The notes beneath the pieces were generated by a model, which did no database searches, was not told the DNA's origin, and was given only the letters and a program-made list of their open reading frames with translations. A DNA stretch of 64,000 nucleotides, from positions 1,178,001-1,242,000 of the forward strand of contig NZ_KB905899.1 of the NCBI RefSeq assembly GCF_000381085.1. Direction: 5' to 3'. Shown in pieces: positions 55,815 through 64,000 of the stretch. A program made the translations under genes and the position numbers. How positions within the stretch are numbered: position 1 is the first letter of the stretch; each line of letters begins with the position of its first letter. This DNA is from Thiomicrorhabdus arctica DSM 13458. Lineage in GTDB: Bacteria > Pseudomonadota > Gammaproteobacteria > Thiomicrospirales > Thiomicrospiraceae.

Positions 55815-57884
55815 CTATGCAGCATGTAATTTCGCACTGCCGCCTTTATGGCTGGTAACGGTTTCCATGACATCCAAAATAAGTGAGACGGTACCATCCC
55901 CTAAAATAGTCGCGCCCGCAATGCCATCAATTTTCATAAAGTTGCTTTCTAAACTTTTAATAACCACTTGCTGTTGACCAAGTAAATCGTCAACAAACAC
56001 GCCTGCACGCTGCCCACCAGATTCAATCACAACCAGCAAACCGTCTGCCAGATCTTCTTTGGCATCATACACACCTAACTTTTTATGCAAACGAATAACA
56101 GGAATATAGCTATCGCGTAATTTGTATAACTCCGTCTCTCCTGCGATGCCTTTAATTAAAGATTTATCGACTTGAATTGATTCAATAATAGAAACTAATG
56201 GGAAAACAAACGTCTGGCTGCCAACAGAACATAATTGACCGTCTAAGATGGCGAGCGTTAAGGGTAGTGTAATTGTAAAGACACTCCCTTCGCCGACAGT
56301 GGTTTTAACATCTACAGAGCCTCCGAGCCCTTTAATATTACGACGCACCACATCCATACCTACACCACGACCGGAGATATCACTCACGACGTCAGCCGTT
56401 GAGAAACCAGCATGGAAGATCAGATCGACGATTTCATCCCGGGTTAAGTTATGATCAGCTTCAATCACCCCTTTTTCAATAGCTTTCGCTTCAATTCTAT
56501 CAGGGTTAATGCCGGCACCATCATCGGTAATTTGAATCAGAATGCTTCCACCTTGGTGGAAAGCCGCCATTTTAACCGTGCCTATCTCAGGCTTGCCTGC
56601 TGCAATTCTTACTTCGGGCTGTTCAATACCATGATCAATCGAGTTACGTACAATATGTACGAGTGGATCAGTCAACTGTTCCAGCATGGTTTTATCAAGT
56701 TCCGTGCCTTCGCCTTCCATGACCAAATCAATTTGCTTACCGAGTTTTTGACTCACATCATGCACAATTCGAGGTAATCGGTTAAAAGCAAAACTGACCG
56801 GTAGCATACGGATATTCATCACACTTTCTTGAAGCTCTCGCGTATGGCGCTCTAAATGCATTAAGCCTTCTTTTAATTTTTCAACCCAGTCATTACCTTC
56901 ATCAGAGCCTTTTCCACCGTTTGCTTCTTCGGCGTACTCGCCAAATTGGCTTAACATTGATTGGGTAATAACGAGTTCGCCAACCAAGTTAACCATTTGA
57001 TCAATTTTGCTTAAATCTACGCGAATCGAACCTTCTTGCTTAGGTGCTTTTGCTGCCGGCTTTTCGTCTTTCTTAACCGTTGCAGGTGCTGCAGAGACGG
57101 TAGCAACAGGCTCTTTAGCTTGAGGAACAGGGGTAATTTCAGCAACCGGAGGCACGGAAATATCTACAGAGGTTGGTGCTATTATCGTGATTTCAGCTCC
57201 GTCACCGTCAATCCACTCAAAGACCTCTTTAATATCCTCTTCATTAACGGAATCACCAGTGAGTATCAAGTCCCACTTAAGGTACAATGATTCGGCATCA
57301 AACAGTGCTAATTCAGGTAAAGCACTGACATCCGTTTTAACAGAAAGCTTTCCGAGCGTTTCAAGTTCTCGAAAAATACGAATCGGCTCGTTTCCAGTCT
57401 GTAATAACTCTTTTTCTGGCACGATTTGAATTTGCCATTCACCACCACTCGCCTCAGCCGAGTCAACCAAGGGTATTTCAAGGTCTGCATCTGCGGACTC
57501 TCCACCCAATATGGCTTCCAATATTTGTTGAACAGAACTGGCTCGCTCATCATCAATAGGATCATGATTCTGCAGCTTAGAGAGCATGTCTCTCAAGACA
57601 TCCACGGCCGCTAACATTGCATCAATAGATTCTTGGGTCACCTCTCTTCGACCGTCACGCATCTCATCTAACAAGGTTTCTAGAACATGAGTAAAGCCTG
57701 CAATTTCACTGAATCCAAATGTGCCACTGCCACCTTTAATTGAGTGTGCAGCACGGAAAATTTCATTAATTTTCTCATTATCAGGCACGCCAGTAGGCAA
57801 ATCCAACAAGCCTGTCTCCATGACATCCAAACCTTCAAAGCTCTCTTCGAGGTAAGTTAAGCGAAAAGTTTCCATCATATCCAT
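55815..57884 (-). CDS. cheA: CheA: chemotaxis histidine kinase
   Basis: This 689-residue kinase has an HPt domain with H47 (FRAAHSIKGGSGTFGF), a linker/P2 region (about 160-270, proline/alanine-rich near 250-280), a dimerisation helix (SKIDQMVNLVGELVITQSML), an ATPase domain (VHIVRNSIDHGIE, ISGRGVGMDVVRRNIKGLGG) and a CheW-like P5 domain (LTLAILDGQLCSVGSQTFVF). It phosphorylates CheY and CheB in response to receptors. It lies between cheD (12 bp upstream) and the CheZ-like gene. Confidence 0.97.
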   Translation of the reverse strand: MDMMETFRLTYLEESFEGLDVMETGLLDLPTGVPDNEKINEIFRAAHSIKGGSGTFGFSEIAGFTHVLETLLDEMRDGRREVTQESIDAMLAAVDVLRDMLSKLQNHDPIDDERASSVQQILEAILGGESADADLEIPLVDSAEASGGEWQIQIVPEKELLQTGNEPIRIFRELETLGKLSVKTDVSALPELALFDAESLYLKWDLILTGDSVNEEDIKEVFEWIDGDGAEITIIAPTSVDISVPPVAEITPVPQAKEPVATVSAAPATVKKDEKPAAKAPKQEGSIRVDLSKIDQMVNLVGELVITQSMLSQFGEYAEEANGGKGSDEGNDWVEKLKEGLMHLERHTRELQESVMNIRMLPVSFAFNRLPRIVHDVSQKLGKQIDLVMEGEGTELDKTMLEQLTDPLVHIVRNSIDHGIEQPEVRIAAGKPEIGTVKMAAFHQGGSILIQITDDGAGINPDRIEAKAIEKGVIEADHNLTRDEIVDLIFHAGFSTADVVSDISGRGVGMDVVRRNIKGLGGSVDVKTTVGEGSVFTITLPLTLAILDGQLCSVGSQTFVFPLVSIIESIQVDKSLIKGIAGETELYKLRDSYIPVIRLHKKLGVYDAKEDLADGLLVVIESGGQRAGVFVDDLLGQQQVVIKSLESNFMKIDGIAGATILGDGTVSLILDVMETVTSHKGGSAKLHAA

Positions 57885-57896
57885 AGCGTTTATTCC

Positions 57897-58472
57897 TTAG
57901 AAAAGTTCTGCATCGCCTTCAACAGGCTTAGATTCAATATTTGTAATATAGCGACTTTCTTGATCAGCCAGCGACTGATTATGCATTGCATTCAACCGCC
58001 TAACTCGTACTCGACCACTCAAGGGGTAATACAACACCTTTCGTGGATAAATATCACCAATGTCTTGTGAGACTATTTTAAAGCCTTCTGTGTAGATGTA
58101 ATCAAATGCGAAGCCAATATTGTACCAACCAATATTTGTCATCGAACTCATGATGCGACCACCACCAAAAAGCTTAAATTCCAAACGCTCTCTTTTACCG
58201 CCGGAAGAGAGTATGGCATTGACCAAATTTTCCATGGCATAGTTACCATATCGATTTGCATCCGACAGTTCCGTTGGCCGAGTTGAATTTTTATCAACCG
58301 GCAACATAAAATGGTTCATTCCACCTATCCCTGCAATAGGGTCTCTGACACAAGCAGAGATGCAGGAACCTAAAACGGTCTCAATTCGCTCATTGTTGTG
58401 AGTGACGTAAAACTCACCCGGTAAAATTTTAATGGTTGTTATCCCTTCTGCAGGATCAACACTTTTTTGCAT
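57897..58472 (-). CDS. cheD: CheD: chemoreceptor glutamine deamidase
   Basis: This 191-residue protein has FYVTHNNERIETVLGSCISA with the nucleophile Cys, followed by CVRDPIAGIGGMNHFMLP with the catalytic His, then LEFKLFGGGRIM. CheD deamidates receptor glutamines and adjusts their sensitivity. The C-terminus VEGDAELF resembles the tail of the small protein after cheA. Operon order is cheD-cheA-(CheZ-like). Confidence 0.93.
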   Translation of the reverse strand: MQKSVDPAEGITTIKILPGEFYVTHNNERIETVLGSCISACVRDPIAGIGGMNHFMLPVDKNSTRPTELSDANRYGNYAMENLVNAILSSGGKRERLEFKLFGGGRIMSSMTNIGWYNIGFAFDYIYTEGFKIVSQDIGDIYPRKVLYYPLSGRVRVRRLNAMHNQSLADQESRYITNIESKPVEGDAELF

Positions 58473-58628
58473 ATTGGCTAACTTTCATCCTAAATTAATA
58501 GTGTATTTTCGAGGAGGAAACACACAAGATGTATGATTCAGCACTTTTTATGTCCCTTATACTCGCATTGTTTCCTACAACTGGCAAGGTTCAATTGCAT
58601 CATTTTTGTTTAGGCAACCTCTATAAAA

Positions 58629-59183
58629 TTACGAATTGATCAAGCGAGCCTTTAACTGTCGCTTAATTTCCTTATTAAATGCTCTACGCATTCTGAAAAA
58701 ATGACTTAATTGGGCACTGCACTCTGCTTGTAAAACACCTGCAACAATTTCGAGTTTGTGATTTAAATTTTCATTTGCGACCAGATTAAAGACAGAACCT
58801 GCGGCACCAGTTTTCAAATCAGGGGCCGCATAAACGACACGTGCGACCCTAGCATGAACCATCGCAGAGGCACACATTGGACAAGGCTCCAAAGTGACAT
58901 ATAAGGTACAGTCTATTAAACGATAGTTTTCGACTGCTTGACCTGCACTCTTTAATGCAATCATTTCGGCATGCGCCGTAGGATCATGATTTTGAATCGA
59001 CTGATTCCAACCTTCTGCTACCCAATCTCCGCCCAAAACAATGACGGCACCCACCGGTATTTCTCCTTGGGATTCAGCCTTCTCTGCCAGTCGATAAGCA
59101 TATTGCATCCAAAATAAGTCTTGCTCTTCCTGTGAAAGCCCGACGGGACAGAGTTGATCCGTTTTCAGAGTTTCTTTTGGCAT
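58629..59183 (-). CDS. tadA: tRNA-specific adenosine deaminase TadA
   Basis: This 184-residue zinc deaminase converts A34 to inosine in tRNA-Arg(ACG). The zinc/catalytic site is H71-A-E73 with C101 and C104 (VTLEPCPMCASAMVHARV), and the tail has basic KEIKRQLKARL. Its substrate, tRNA-Arg(ACG), is encoded twice at 34.4-34.7 kb. It may share a transcript with guaA or be separate; a terminator lies between them. Confidence 0.95.
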   Translation of the reverse strand: MPKETLKTDQLCPVGLSQEEQDLFWMQYAYRLAEKAESQGEIPVGAVIVLGGDWVAEGWNQSIQNHDPTAHAEMIALKSAGQAVENYRLIDCTLYVTLEPCPMCASAMVHARVARVVYAAPDLKTGAAGSVFNLVANENLNHKLEIVAGVLQAECSAQLSHFFRMRRAFNKEIKRQLKARLINS

Positions 59184-59227
59184 AATCCTTCTCTAAAATA
59201 GGGGGCATTTAAAACGCTTAATAAAAA

Positions 59228-59262
59228 TAAAAAAGGCCTTCAAAAAGAAAGCCCTTCAATTT
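59228..59262 (-). terminator. Terminator of guaA
   Basis: Arms AAAAGGCCTTC and GAAAGCCCTTC (imperfect), 5-base loop. On the minus strand the stem is followed by TTTTTTATTTTT. Confidence 0.65.
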
Positions 59263-59285
59263 AGAAATTTAATTTATTACTTAAC

Positions 59286-60866
59286 CTATTCCCACTCAAT
59301 CGTCGCGGGTGGCTTACTTGAAATATCGTAGACTACCCGTGAAATACGTGGGATTTCATTAATAATACGTCCGGACACATGTTCCAAAAACTCATAGGGC
59401 AAATGGGCCCAACGAGCGGTCATAAAGTCGATGGTTTCGACGGCACGCAGAGCCACCACATAATCATAACGTCTTGCATCCCCGACCACGCCAACGGATT
59501 TAACTGGCAAGAAGACAGTGAAGGCTTGTGATGTCTTATCGTATAACTCCCACTTAACCAACTCTTCAATATAGATATTATCCGCCAAACGTAAAATATC
59601 AGCATACTCTTTTTTAACCTCCCCCAAGATGCGCACGCCCAAACCAGGTCCAGGAAATGGATGACGATAGACCATGTTATACGGCAAACCTAAAGCAACC
59701 CCTAACTTACGTACCTCATCTTTGAATAGCTCACGCAACGGTTCAATTAACGACATGTCCATATCGTCAGGCAGACCACCCACATTGTGGTGAGATTTAA
59801 TGACTTTGGCTTTGCCCGTTTTAGAACCTGCGGATTCAATCACATCTGGATAAATAGTGCCTTGCGCCAACCATTTTACACCCTGTAACTTAGTGGATTC
59901 AGCATCAAATACCTCAATAAATTCATGGCCTATGATTTTGCGCTTTTTCTCTGGATCCGTTTCACCCGCTAAAGCCGCCATAAAACGTTCTTCAACATCC
60001 GCACGAATGACTCTAAGCCCCATATTTTCAGCAAACATGGCCATCACTTGATCACCTTCTTTATAACGCAACAAGCCGTGATCGACAAACACACACGTCA
60101 ACTGGTCGCCAATCGCTTTATGCAGTAAAGCCGCTACGACGGAAGAGTCAACCCCTCCTGAAAGACCTAACATAACTTGGTCTGAACCGACTAACTCACG
60201 TACTTTTTTGACACTGTCTTCAATGATGTTTTCAGTGGTCCACAACTTTTGACAACCACACAAGGTGATAACAAAACGCTCAAGCATTCGTAAGCCTTGC
60301 TTTGTATGCGTCACTTCAGGATGGAATTGAATACCATAAAAGTTTTTGTCTTCATTCGCCATGCCGGCAATTGGGCAACTCGGAGTGCTGGCCATCAATT
60401 TGAAACCATCTGGCATCGACTCCACACGATCTCCGTGAGACATCCACACGTCTAACATGCCATACCCTTCTGGCGTCACTTCATCTTCAATCTCACCTAA
60501 CAGCTTAGTATGACCGTGTGCACGTACTTGAGCATATCCATATTCATGTTCTGTCGAGCTAATGACTTTGCCACCTAACTGCTCGGCCATAGTTTGCATG
60601 CCGTAGCAGATACCCAAAACAGGCACGCCTAGCTGAAAGACAATGTCCGGCGCGACCGGAGAATCTTCACCTGTCACCGTTTCAGGCCCCCCTGAAAGAA
60701 TAATGCCTCGTGCTCCAAACGCTTCAACATCTTTGGCATCGATATCCCAAGGTTCTACTTCACAATAGACGCCAATTTCACGAATGCGGCGCGCAATTAA
60801 CTGCGTATACTGAGAGCCAAAGTCTAAAATAAGAATTCGATGATCATGAATGTTTGCTTGAGTCAT
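59286..60866 (-). CDS. guaA: GMP synthase (glutamine-hydrolysing)
   Basis: The ATG at 60866 gives 526 residues. An upstream TTG in frame (60878) adds four residues and is less likely. It has a class I glutamine amidotransferase ([16 protein letters not shown] with the Cys, FHPEVTHT with His/Glu), an ATP-pyrophosphatase ([16 protein letters not shown]) and the C-terminal dimerisation part ending TIEWE. It converts XMP to GMP, downstream of guaB. Confidence 0.97.
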   Translation of the reverse strand: MTQANIHDHRILILDFGSQYTQLIARRIREIGVYCEVEPWDIDAKDVEAFGARGIILSGGPETVTGEDSPVAPDIVFQLGVPVLGICYGMQTMAEQLGGKVISSTEHEYGYAQVRAHGHTKLLGEIEDEVTPEGYGMLDVWMSHGDRVESMPDGFKLMASTPSCPIAGMANEDKNFYGIQFHPEVTHTKQGLRMLERFVITLCGCQKLWTTENIIEDSVKKVRELVGSDQVMLGLSGGVDSSVVAALLHKAIGDQLTCVFVDHGLLRYKEGDQVMAMFAENMGLRVIRADVEERFMAALAGETDPEKKRKIIGHEFIEVFDAESTKLQGVKWLAQGTIYPDVIESAGSKTGKAKVIKSHHNVGGLPDDMDMSLIEPLRELFKDEVRKLGVALGLPYNMVYRHPFPGPGLGVRILGEVKKEYADILRLADNIYIEELVKWELYDKTSQAFTVFLPVKSVGVVGDARRYDYVVALRAVETIDFMTARWAHLPYEFLEHVSGRIINEIPRISRVVYDISSKPPATIEWE

Positions 60867-60897
60867 AGTTTTTCCCAATTTGAAAAGTTTATAAAGA

Positions 60898-60932
60898 CAA
60901 AAAGCTTTTGTAGGTTGACCACAAAAGCCTTA
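60898..60932 (-). terminator. Terminator of guaB (guaB-guaA gap)
   Basis: GCTTTTGT, a ~9-base loop and ACAAAAGC form the stem, followed on the minus strand by TTTTTGTC. It may attenuate rather than fully stop read-through into guaA. Confidence 0.7.
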
Positions 60933-60969
60933 TTGATTTAAAGATTGATAAAGAAAGCTAATTTAACCA

Positions 60970-62430
60970 TTACATTCTATAGTTTGGGGCTTCCTTGGTA
61001 ATGGTTACATCATGCACATGGCTTTCAGCCATACCAGCCGAAGTTACTCTTACAAAGGAAGGCTTAGAGTTCATTGTTGGGATGTCCTTACAACCGGTAT
61101 ACCCCATACTCGAACGAATCCCGCCACATAATTGGTGAATAATCGGTGCTAAAGGCCCTTTATACGCGACACGTGCCTCAACACCCTCTGGCACGAGCTT
61201 GTCTTCTGCATTACTGGCTTGAAAATAACGATCACTTGAACCAGAAGGTTGTGCCATTGCACCCAAAGAACCCATACCTCGATACGACTTGTAAGCACGC
61301 CCTTGTAGATATTCGATTTCGCCAGGAGACTCTTCTGTTCCCGCAAACATGCTACCAATCATGCACGATGCCGCTCCAGCAACCAAGGCTTTGGCTACAT
61401 CGCCTGAAAAACGCAGTCCGCCATCAGCGATCACAGGCACGCCCGTTCCTTGCAGAGCTTTAGCCACATTTGAAATCGCAGAAATTTGGGGTACGCCCAC
61501 ACCCGCAACAATACGTGTGGTGCAGATTGAACCCGGTCCAATTCCAACTTTAACCCCATCTACACCCGCTTTAACCATATCCAAAGCAGCTTCAGCAGTG
61601 GCGATATTGCCGCCGATCACATCTACTTGAGGATAGTTCTGCTTAACCCAAGCGACACGATCCAATACCCCTTGAGAGTGACCATGTGCCGTATCAACGA
61701 TAATAACATCCACGCCAGCCGCAACGAGTGCTTCCACTCGATCTGCGGTTTCGGCTCCCGTTCCTACCGCAGCACCGACGCGCAAACTACCGCTGTCATC
61801 TTTACATGCATGTGGATGATCGGAGGACTTCATCATATCCGAAACGGTAATCATCCCTTTTAATTCAAAAGCATCATTGACCACTAAAACACGTTCAATA
61901 CGGTGCGCGTGCAATAGGTCCAGAACCACTTCACGCTTTTCTTTTTCTTTGACCGTGACTAACTTGTTTTTTGGCGTCATGATTTTTGCGACGGACTGCG
62001 TTAAATCCGTTACAAAACGAATATCACGAGTGGTTACGATGCCAACCAGTGCATCGCCATCCATAACAGGTGCGCTTGAAATACGATTCTTTTTAGTCAC
62101 TGAAACGACTTCTGCAACCGTATCCGTAACTTGCACAGTCACTGGATCTAAAATAACACCATGTTCGTATTTTTTAACCTTACTGACCACATCGGCTTGT
62201 TCTTCAACCGTCATATTTTTATGTACAATTCCAATTCCGCCTTCTTGAGCCATCGAAATCGCTAAACGTGCTTCAGTGACCGTATCCATTGCTGCAGATA
62301 GAAAAGGGATATTTAACGAAATATTACGGGTTAATTTTGTTTTTAAACAAACATCTTTTGGTAACACAGTTGAGTGCGCCGGAACCAATAAAACGTCATC
62401 AAACGTTAATGCATCTTGCAATATTCTCAT
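60970..62430 (-). CDS. guaB: IMP dehydrogenase
   Basis: This 486-residue enzyme oxidises IMP to XMP. It has the N-terminal [16 protein letters not shown], two CBS domains (about 95-205), the catalytic loop [19 protein letters not shown] with Cys, [20 protein letters not shown], and the flap [14 protein letters not shown] precedes the ATG. It is ordered guaB-guaA as in most Proteobacteria. Confidence 0.97.
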   Translation of the reverse strand: MRILQDALTFDDVLLVPAHSTVLPKDVCLKTKLTRNISLNIPFLSAAMDTVTEARLAISMAQEGGIGIVHKNMTVEEQADVVSKVKKYEHGVILDPVTVQVTDTVAEVVSVTKKNRISSAPVMDGDALVGIVTTRDIRFVTDLTQSVAKIMTPKNKLVTVKEKEKREVVLDLLHAHRIERVLVVNDAFELKGMITVSDMMKSSDHPHACKDDSGSLRVGAAVGTGAETADRVEALVAAGVDVIIVDTAHGHSQGVLDRVAWVKQNYPQVDVIGGNIATAEAALDMVKAGVDGVKVGIGPGSICTTRIVAGVGVPQISAISNVAKALQGTGVPVIADGGLRFSGDVAKALVAGAASCMIGSMFAGTEESPGEIEYLQGRAYKSYRGMGSLGAMAQPSGSSDRYFQASNAEDKLVPEGVEARVAYKGPLAPIIHQLCGGIRSSMGYTGCKDIPTMNSKPSFVRVTSAGMAESHVHDVTITKEAPNYRM

Positions 62431-62758
62431 TTTTTCTACCTTCTATAATTCTTTATGGGTCGATCAATTATTTTTCTAGGTTATTTACAGATACTACAGG
62501 CAAAACCTTATAACCTTAAAATTCAACAAGTTATATAGCACAATCGCAGTAAATCCTTAAAAAAACAACGTGTTTTCTATCTAATGCCGTCTATTATAAA
62601 GATTGACACGACTGGGGTAAACTTAATAACGTAGTCTTCTAGGCGAAAACAGTAAAAAACTGTTCGTAATTAGCTTTCACTATCTGTCAATAGCCATTAC
62701 AATGGTTTGGCGAATAAAAATATAAAAGCGCGTTTTAGTTTAATTTGGAGGATGACTA
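62431..62758. other. Divergent gap between guaB and the SoxK-like gene
   Basis: No gene is seen. An operator-like inverted repeat AACAGT-AAAAA-ACTGTT lies at 62648-62664, about 95 bp before the SoxK-like start. A TGGAGGA ribosome-binding site is at 62746-62752. Confidence 0.5.
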
Positions 62759-63088
62759 ATGAAAAAATTATTAATGACTGCTGCACTGGTAGCAACTGTA
62801 TCTCTTGCTGGCTGTGCTGGCAATGAAGCCAAAGCTGATTCTTATGAGGACATTGTAGCAGCAGCCACAGCAACTCATGCTGATGCCGCAAAATCAGGTT
62901 ACACTTGGAAGCAAAAGAAAATGAAAAAGGGCTATGTAGACACTTACTTAGCTAAAGCTGAAGAAGCAAAAGCCAAAGGCGATGATGAAGGCGCTCTTAA
63001 AGCGGCTAAACAAGCTTTAAAAACGGCAAAAGCAGAAGTTGCTCAACGTGACTCCGCAAATGGACTAAAAGCGGGTTGGGAAAAATAA
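62759..63088 (+). CDS. Probable SoxXA-binding lipoprotein (SoxK/SAXB-like)
   Basis: This 109-residue precursor has a lipobox S-L-A-G-C (C19). The mature part is alanine/lysine-rich and helical with SGYTWKQKKMKKGYVDTYLA, a repeated A-x-x-A-x-x-x-G-D pattern, and KQALKTAKAEVAQ. I recall this pattern (Gly-Tyr/aromatic-Trp, then Ala-rich helices with GD) in SoxXA-binding protein SoxK, a partner of the thiosulfate-oxidising SoxXA cytochromes. No other sox gene is in the window. An unrelated small lipoprotein is the alternative. It has a strong ribosome-binding site and its own terminator. Confidence 0.6.
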   Translation: MKKLLMTAALVATVSLAGCAGNEAKADSYEDIVAAATATHADAAKSGYTWKQKKMKKGYVDTYLAKAEEAKAKGDDEGALKAAKQALKTAKAEVAQRDSANGLKAGWEK

Positions 63089-63110
63089 TCCAATTTTCTT
63101 TTATTAAAAA

Positions 63111-63134
63111 GACCGGCTTAGGCCGGTTTTTTTA
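63111..63134 (+). terminator. Terminator of the SoxK-like gene
   Basis: ACCGGC, loop TTAG, GCCGGT, then TTTTTT. It lies 23 bp after the stop. Confidence 0.9.
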
Positions 63135-63188
63135 TGTCTTTAAATCAAGTGCTGATATGACATTCAACTTTCATTGGAGCTCGACTTA

Positions 63189-63857
63189 CTAACGCTTTTT
63201 AATCTCAGTTTGATCTTGAAAACTACTCACCCATTGCGGTTTCAGCAAAATCACGACCAGCATAACCAGACTATTCAAAACCCCTTCAGGCACGGCGATT
63301 AATGGAATAAATGGCAGATAACTTTGTTTTAATACTTCCAAGCTATACGCCTCTGATATCCATAATACCCAAGCCCCGACCAAAAGCGAAGTCACTACCC
63401 CAATTGCAGCGGCTAAAAATGTATTAAATAACAGATAGACAAAAAAGTTTTTTTCTAAAAATCGGTTTGAAATTTCTAGCATCAGCGCAGTAATCATAAT
63501 CGGCAACACCCCCATCACTACGCCATTTAACCCGAATGAGAGCCACCCTAAATCCTCTCTAAAAGTGATCCCTACTAATATCAAGGACATCCCAAGCATG
63601 GCAAATTGCGGTGAAAACATTAATGTGAAAATGGTCATTAATAAGAAATGAAATGTCAGACCACCCCCCAAGCTGGCTGAAACCTGCCAGACGAAAAAGA
63701 TTATGGCTGCCACAGCCAATAAGACATGTTGCGCACTTTTATCCGTCTCAATTTTATGCCATGGTGCTGTCTTAAACGCCCAAAAAAGGCAGAACAAAAA
63801 CAACAACCAGCCGGCCACAATAAAAGACAGTGTAAGGGTATCTGCGAACAAATTCAT
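63189..63857 (-). CDS. CbiM-like (ECF permease family) membrane protein
   Basis: This 222-residue protein has about seven hydrophobic helices. GGLTFHFLLMTIFTLMF, LSFGLNGVVMGVLPIMITAL and VPEGVLNSLVMLVVILL match the CbiM-like permease pattern (conserved His in the first half, Gly-Asn-Gly and Pro-Glu-Gly). True CbiM starts with a metal-binding Met-His N-terminus, which is missing here. No ATPase or cbiQ gene is adjacent. It may be a stand-alone metal or vitamin permease of unknown substrate. Confidence 0.65.
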   Translation of the reverse strand: MNLFADTLTLSFIVAGWLLFLFCLFWAFKTAPWHKIETDKSAQHVLLAVAAIIFFVWQVSASLGGGLTFHFLLMTIFTLMFSPQFAMLGMSLILVGITFREDLGWLSFGLNGVVMGVLPIMITALMLEISNRFLEKNFFVYLLFNTFLAAAIGVVTSLLVGAWVLWISEAYSLEVLKQSYLPFIPLIAVPEGVLNSLVMLVVILLKPQWVSSFQDQTEIKKR

Positions 63858-64000
63858 TCTTCACCTTCTGTTTAAGTACACTCTTAATCACTTACTCGCA
63901 GATAACAATTCATCAAGTTCCACAAGGGAGCGTGTACAATACTTTCTTAACCAATTCACTAATTAATTATAAGCTCAAGACCTCATGAATGGATTAAAAA
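63858..64000. other. Right edge of the window
   Basis: No feature found in the last ~140 bases. A gene may start just beyond it. Confidence 0.3.

Noticed and set aside
60898-60932. Purine riboswitch in the guaB-guaA gap
   Set aside because: Only a simple hairpin with a T-run is seen; no three-way junction or conserved purine-aptamer loops.

Overview
The window reads as a moderately AT-rich gammaproteobacterial chromosome. It comes from a motile, chemotactic bacterium that probably fixes CO2. The gene set (class I fructose-1,6-bisphosphatase, soluble pyrophosphatase, PEP carboxylase, a probable SoxXA-binding lipoprotein, a [4Fe-4S] FNR, flagellar and Che genes) fits a sulfur-oxidising lineage such as Thiomicrospira/Hydrogenovibrio. 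That placement is an inference from gene content; no rRNA gene is present. There is no recognisable prophage, insertion sequence, integrase or CRISPR array. Nearly every gene is a chromosomal housekeeping or motility gene.

Layout. 1-6.6 kb: a flagellar/chemotaxis block (flgT-like fragment, cheV, flgA, flgM behind a sigma-28 promoter, flgN, a PilZ protein, then a minus-strand run with flgP and three unrecognised envelope proteins). 6.6-12.5 kb: a PBP-activator homologue, pepN, an orphan pal and fnr. 13.1-14.3 kb: an unusual fusion of a ketohexokinase-like PfkB kinase to a Rieske [2Fe-2S] domain. 14.4-21.2 kb: rlmB-rnr, mltF, thiI. 21.7-27 kb: fbp, ppa, ppc and panD on the plus strand. 27.2-30.9 kb: pcnB-folK-panB-panC on the minus strand. 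31-34 kb: a membrane methyltransferase, trpS and a GGDEF gene broken by an in-frame amber codon. 34.3-41.7 kb: two tandem tRNA-Arg genes, tRNA-Ser, lysC, alaS, recX, recA and pncC. 41.8-49.9 kb: mutS, a CnoX-like thioredoxin/TPR protein, cytochrome b561, two conserved proteins of unknown function, an EamA permease, a thioredoxin-fold protein and a nitrilase. 50.2-55 kb: ybiT, htpG behind a sigma-32 promoter, and a periplasmic protein. 55.2-58.5 kb: cheD-cheA plus a small protein with a CheZ-like D-x3-Q motif. 58.6-63.9 kb: tadA, guaA, guaB, a SoxK-like lipoprotein and a CbiM-like membrane protein.

The strongest unexplained signal is a dispersed palindrome, core ACCAGGCCTGGT. It occurs at least eight times between 7.2 and 52 kb, both between genes and inside conserved genes, where it is read as Gln-Ala-Trp or Pro-Gly-Leu-Val. 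One copy is built into the htpG terminator. The second is the kinase-Rieske fusion, facing fnr across a 576-bp AT-rich gap. The third is the CheZ-like candidate behind cheA. All coordinates and motifs come from reading the sequence. Family assignments rest on recalled motifs, and no database search was run.
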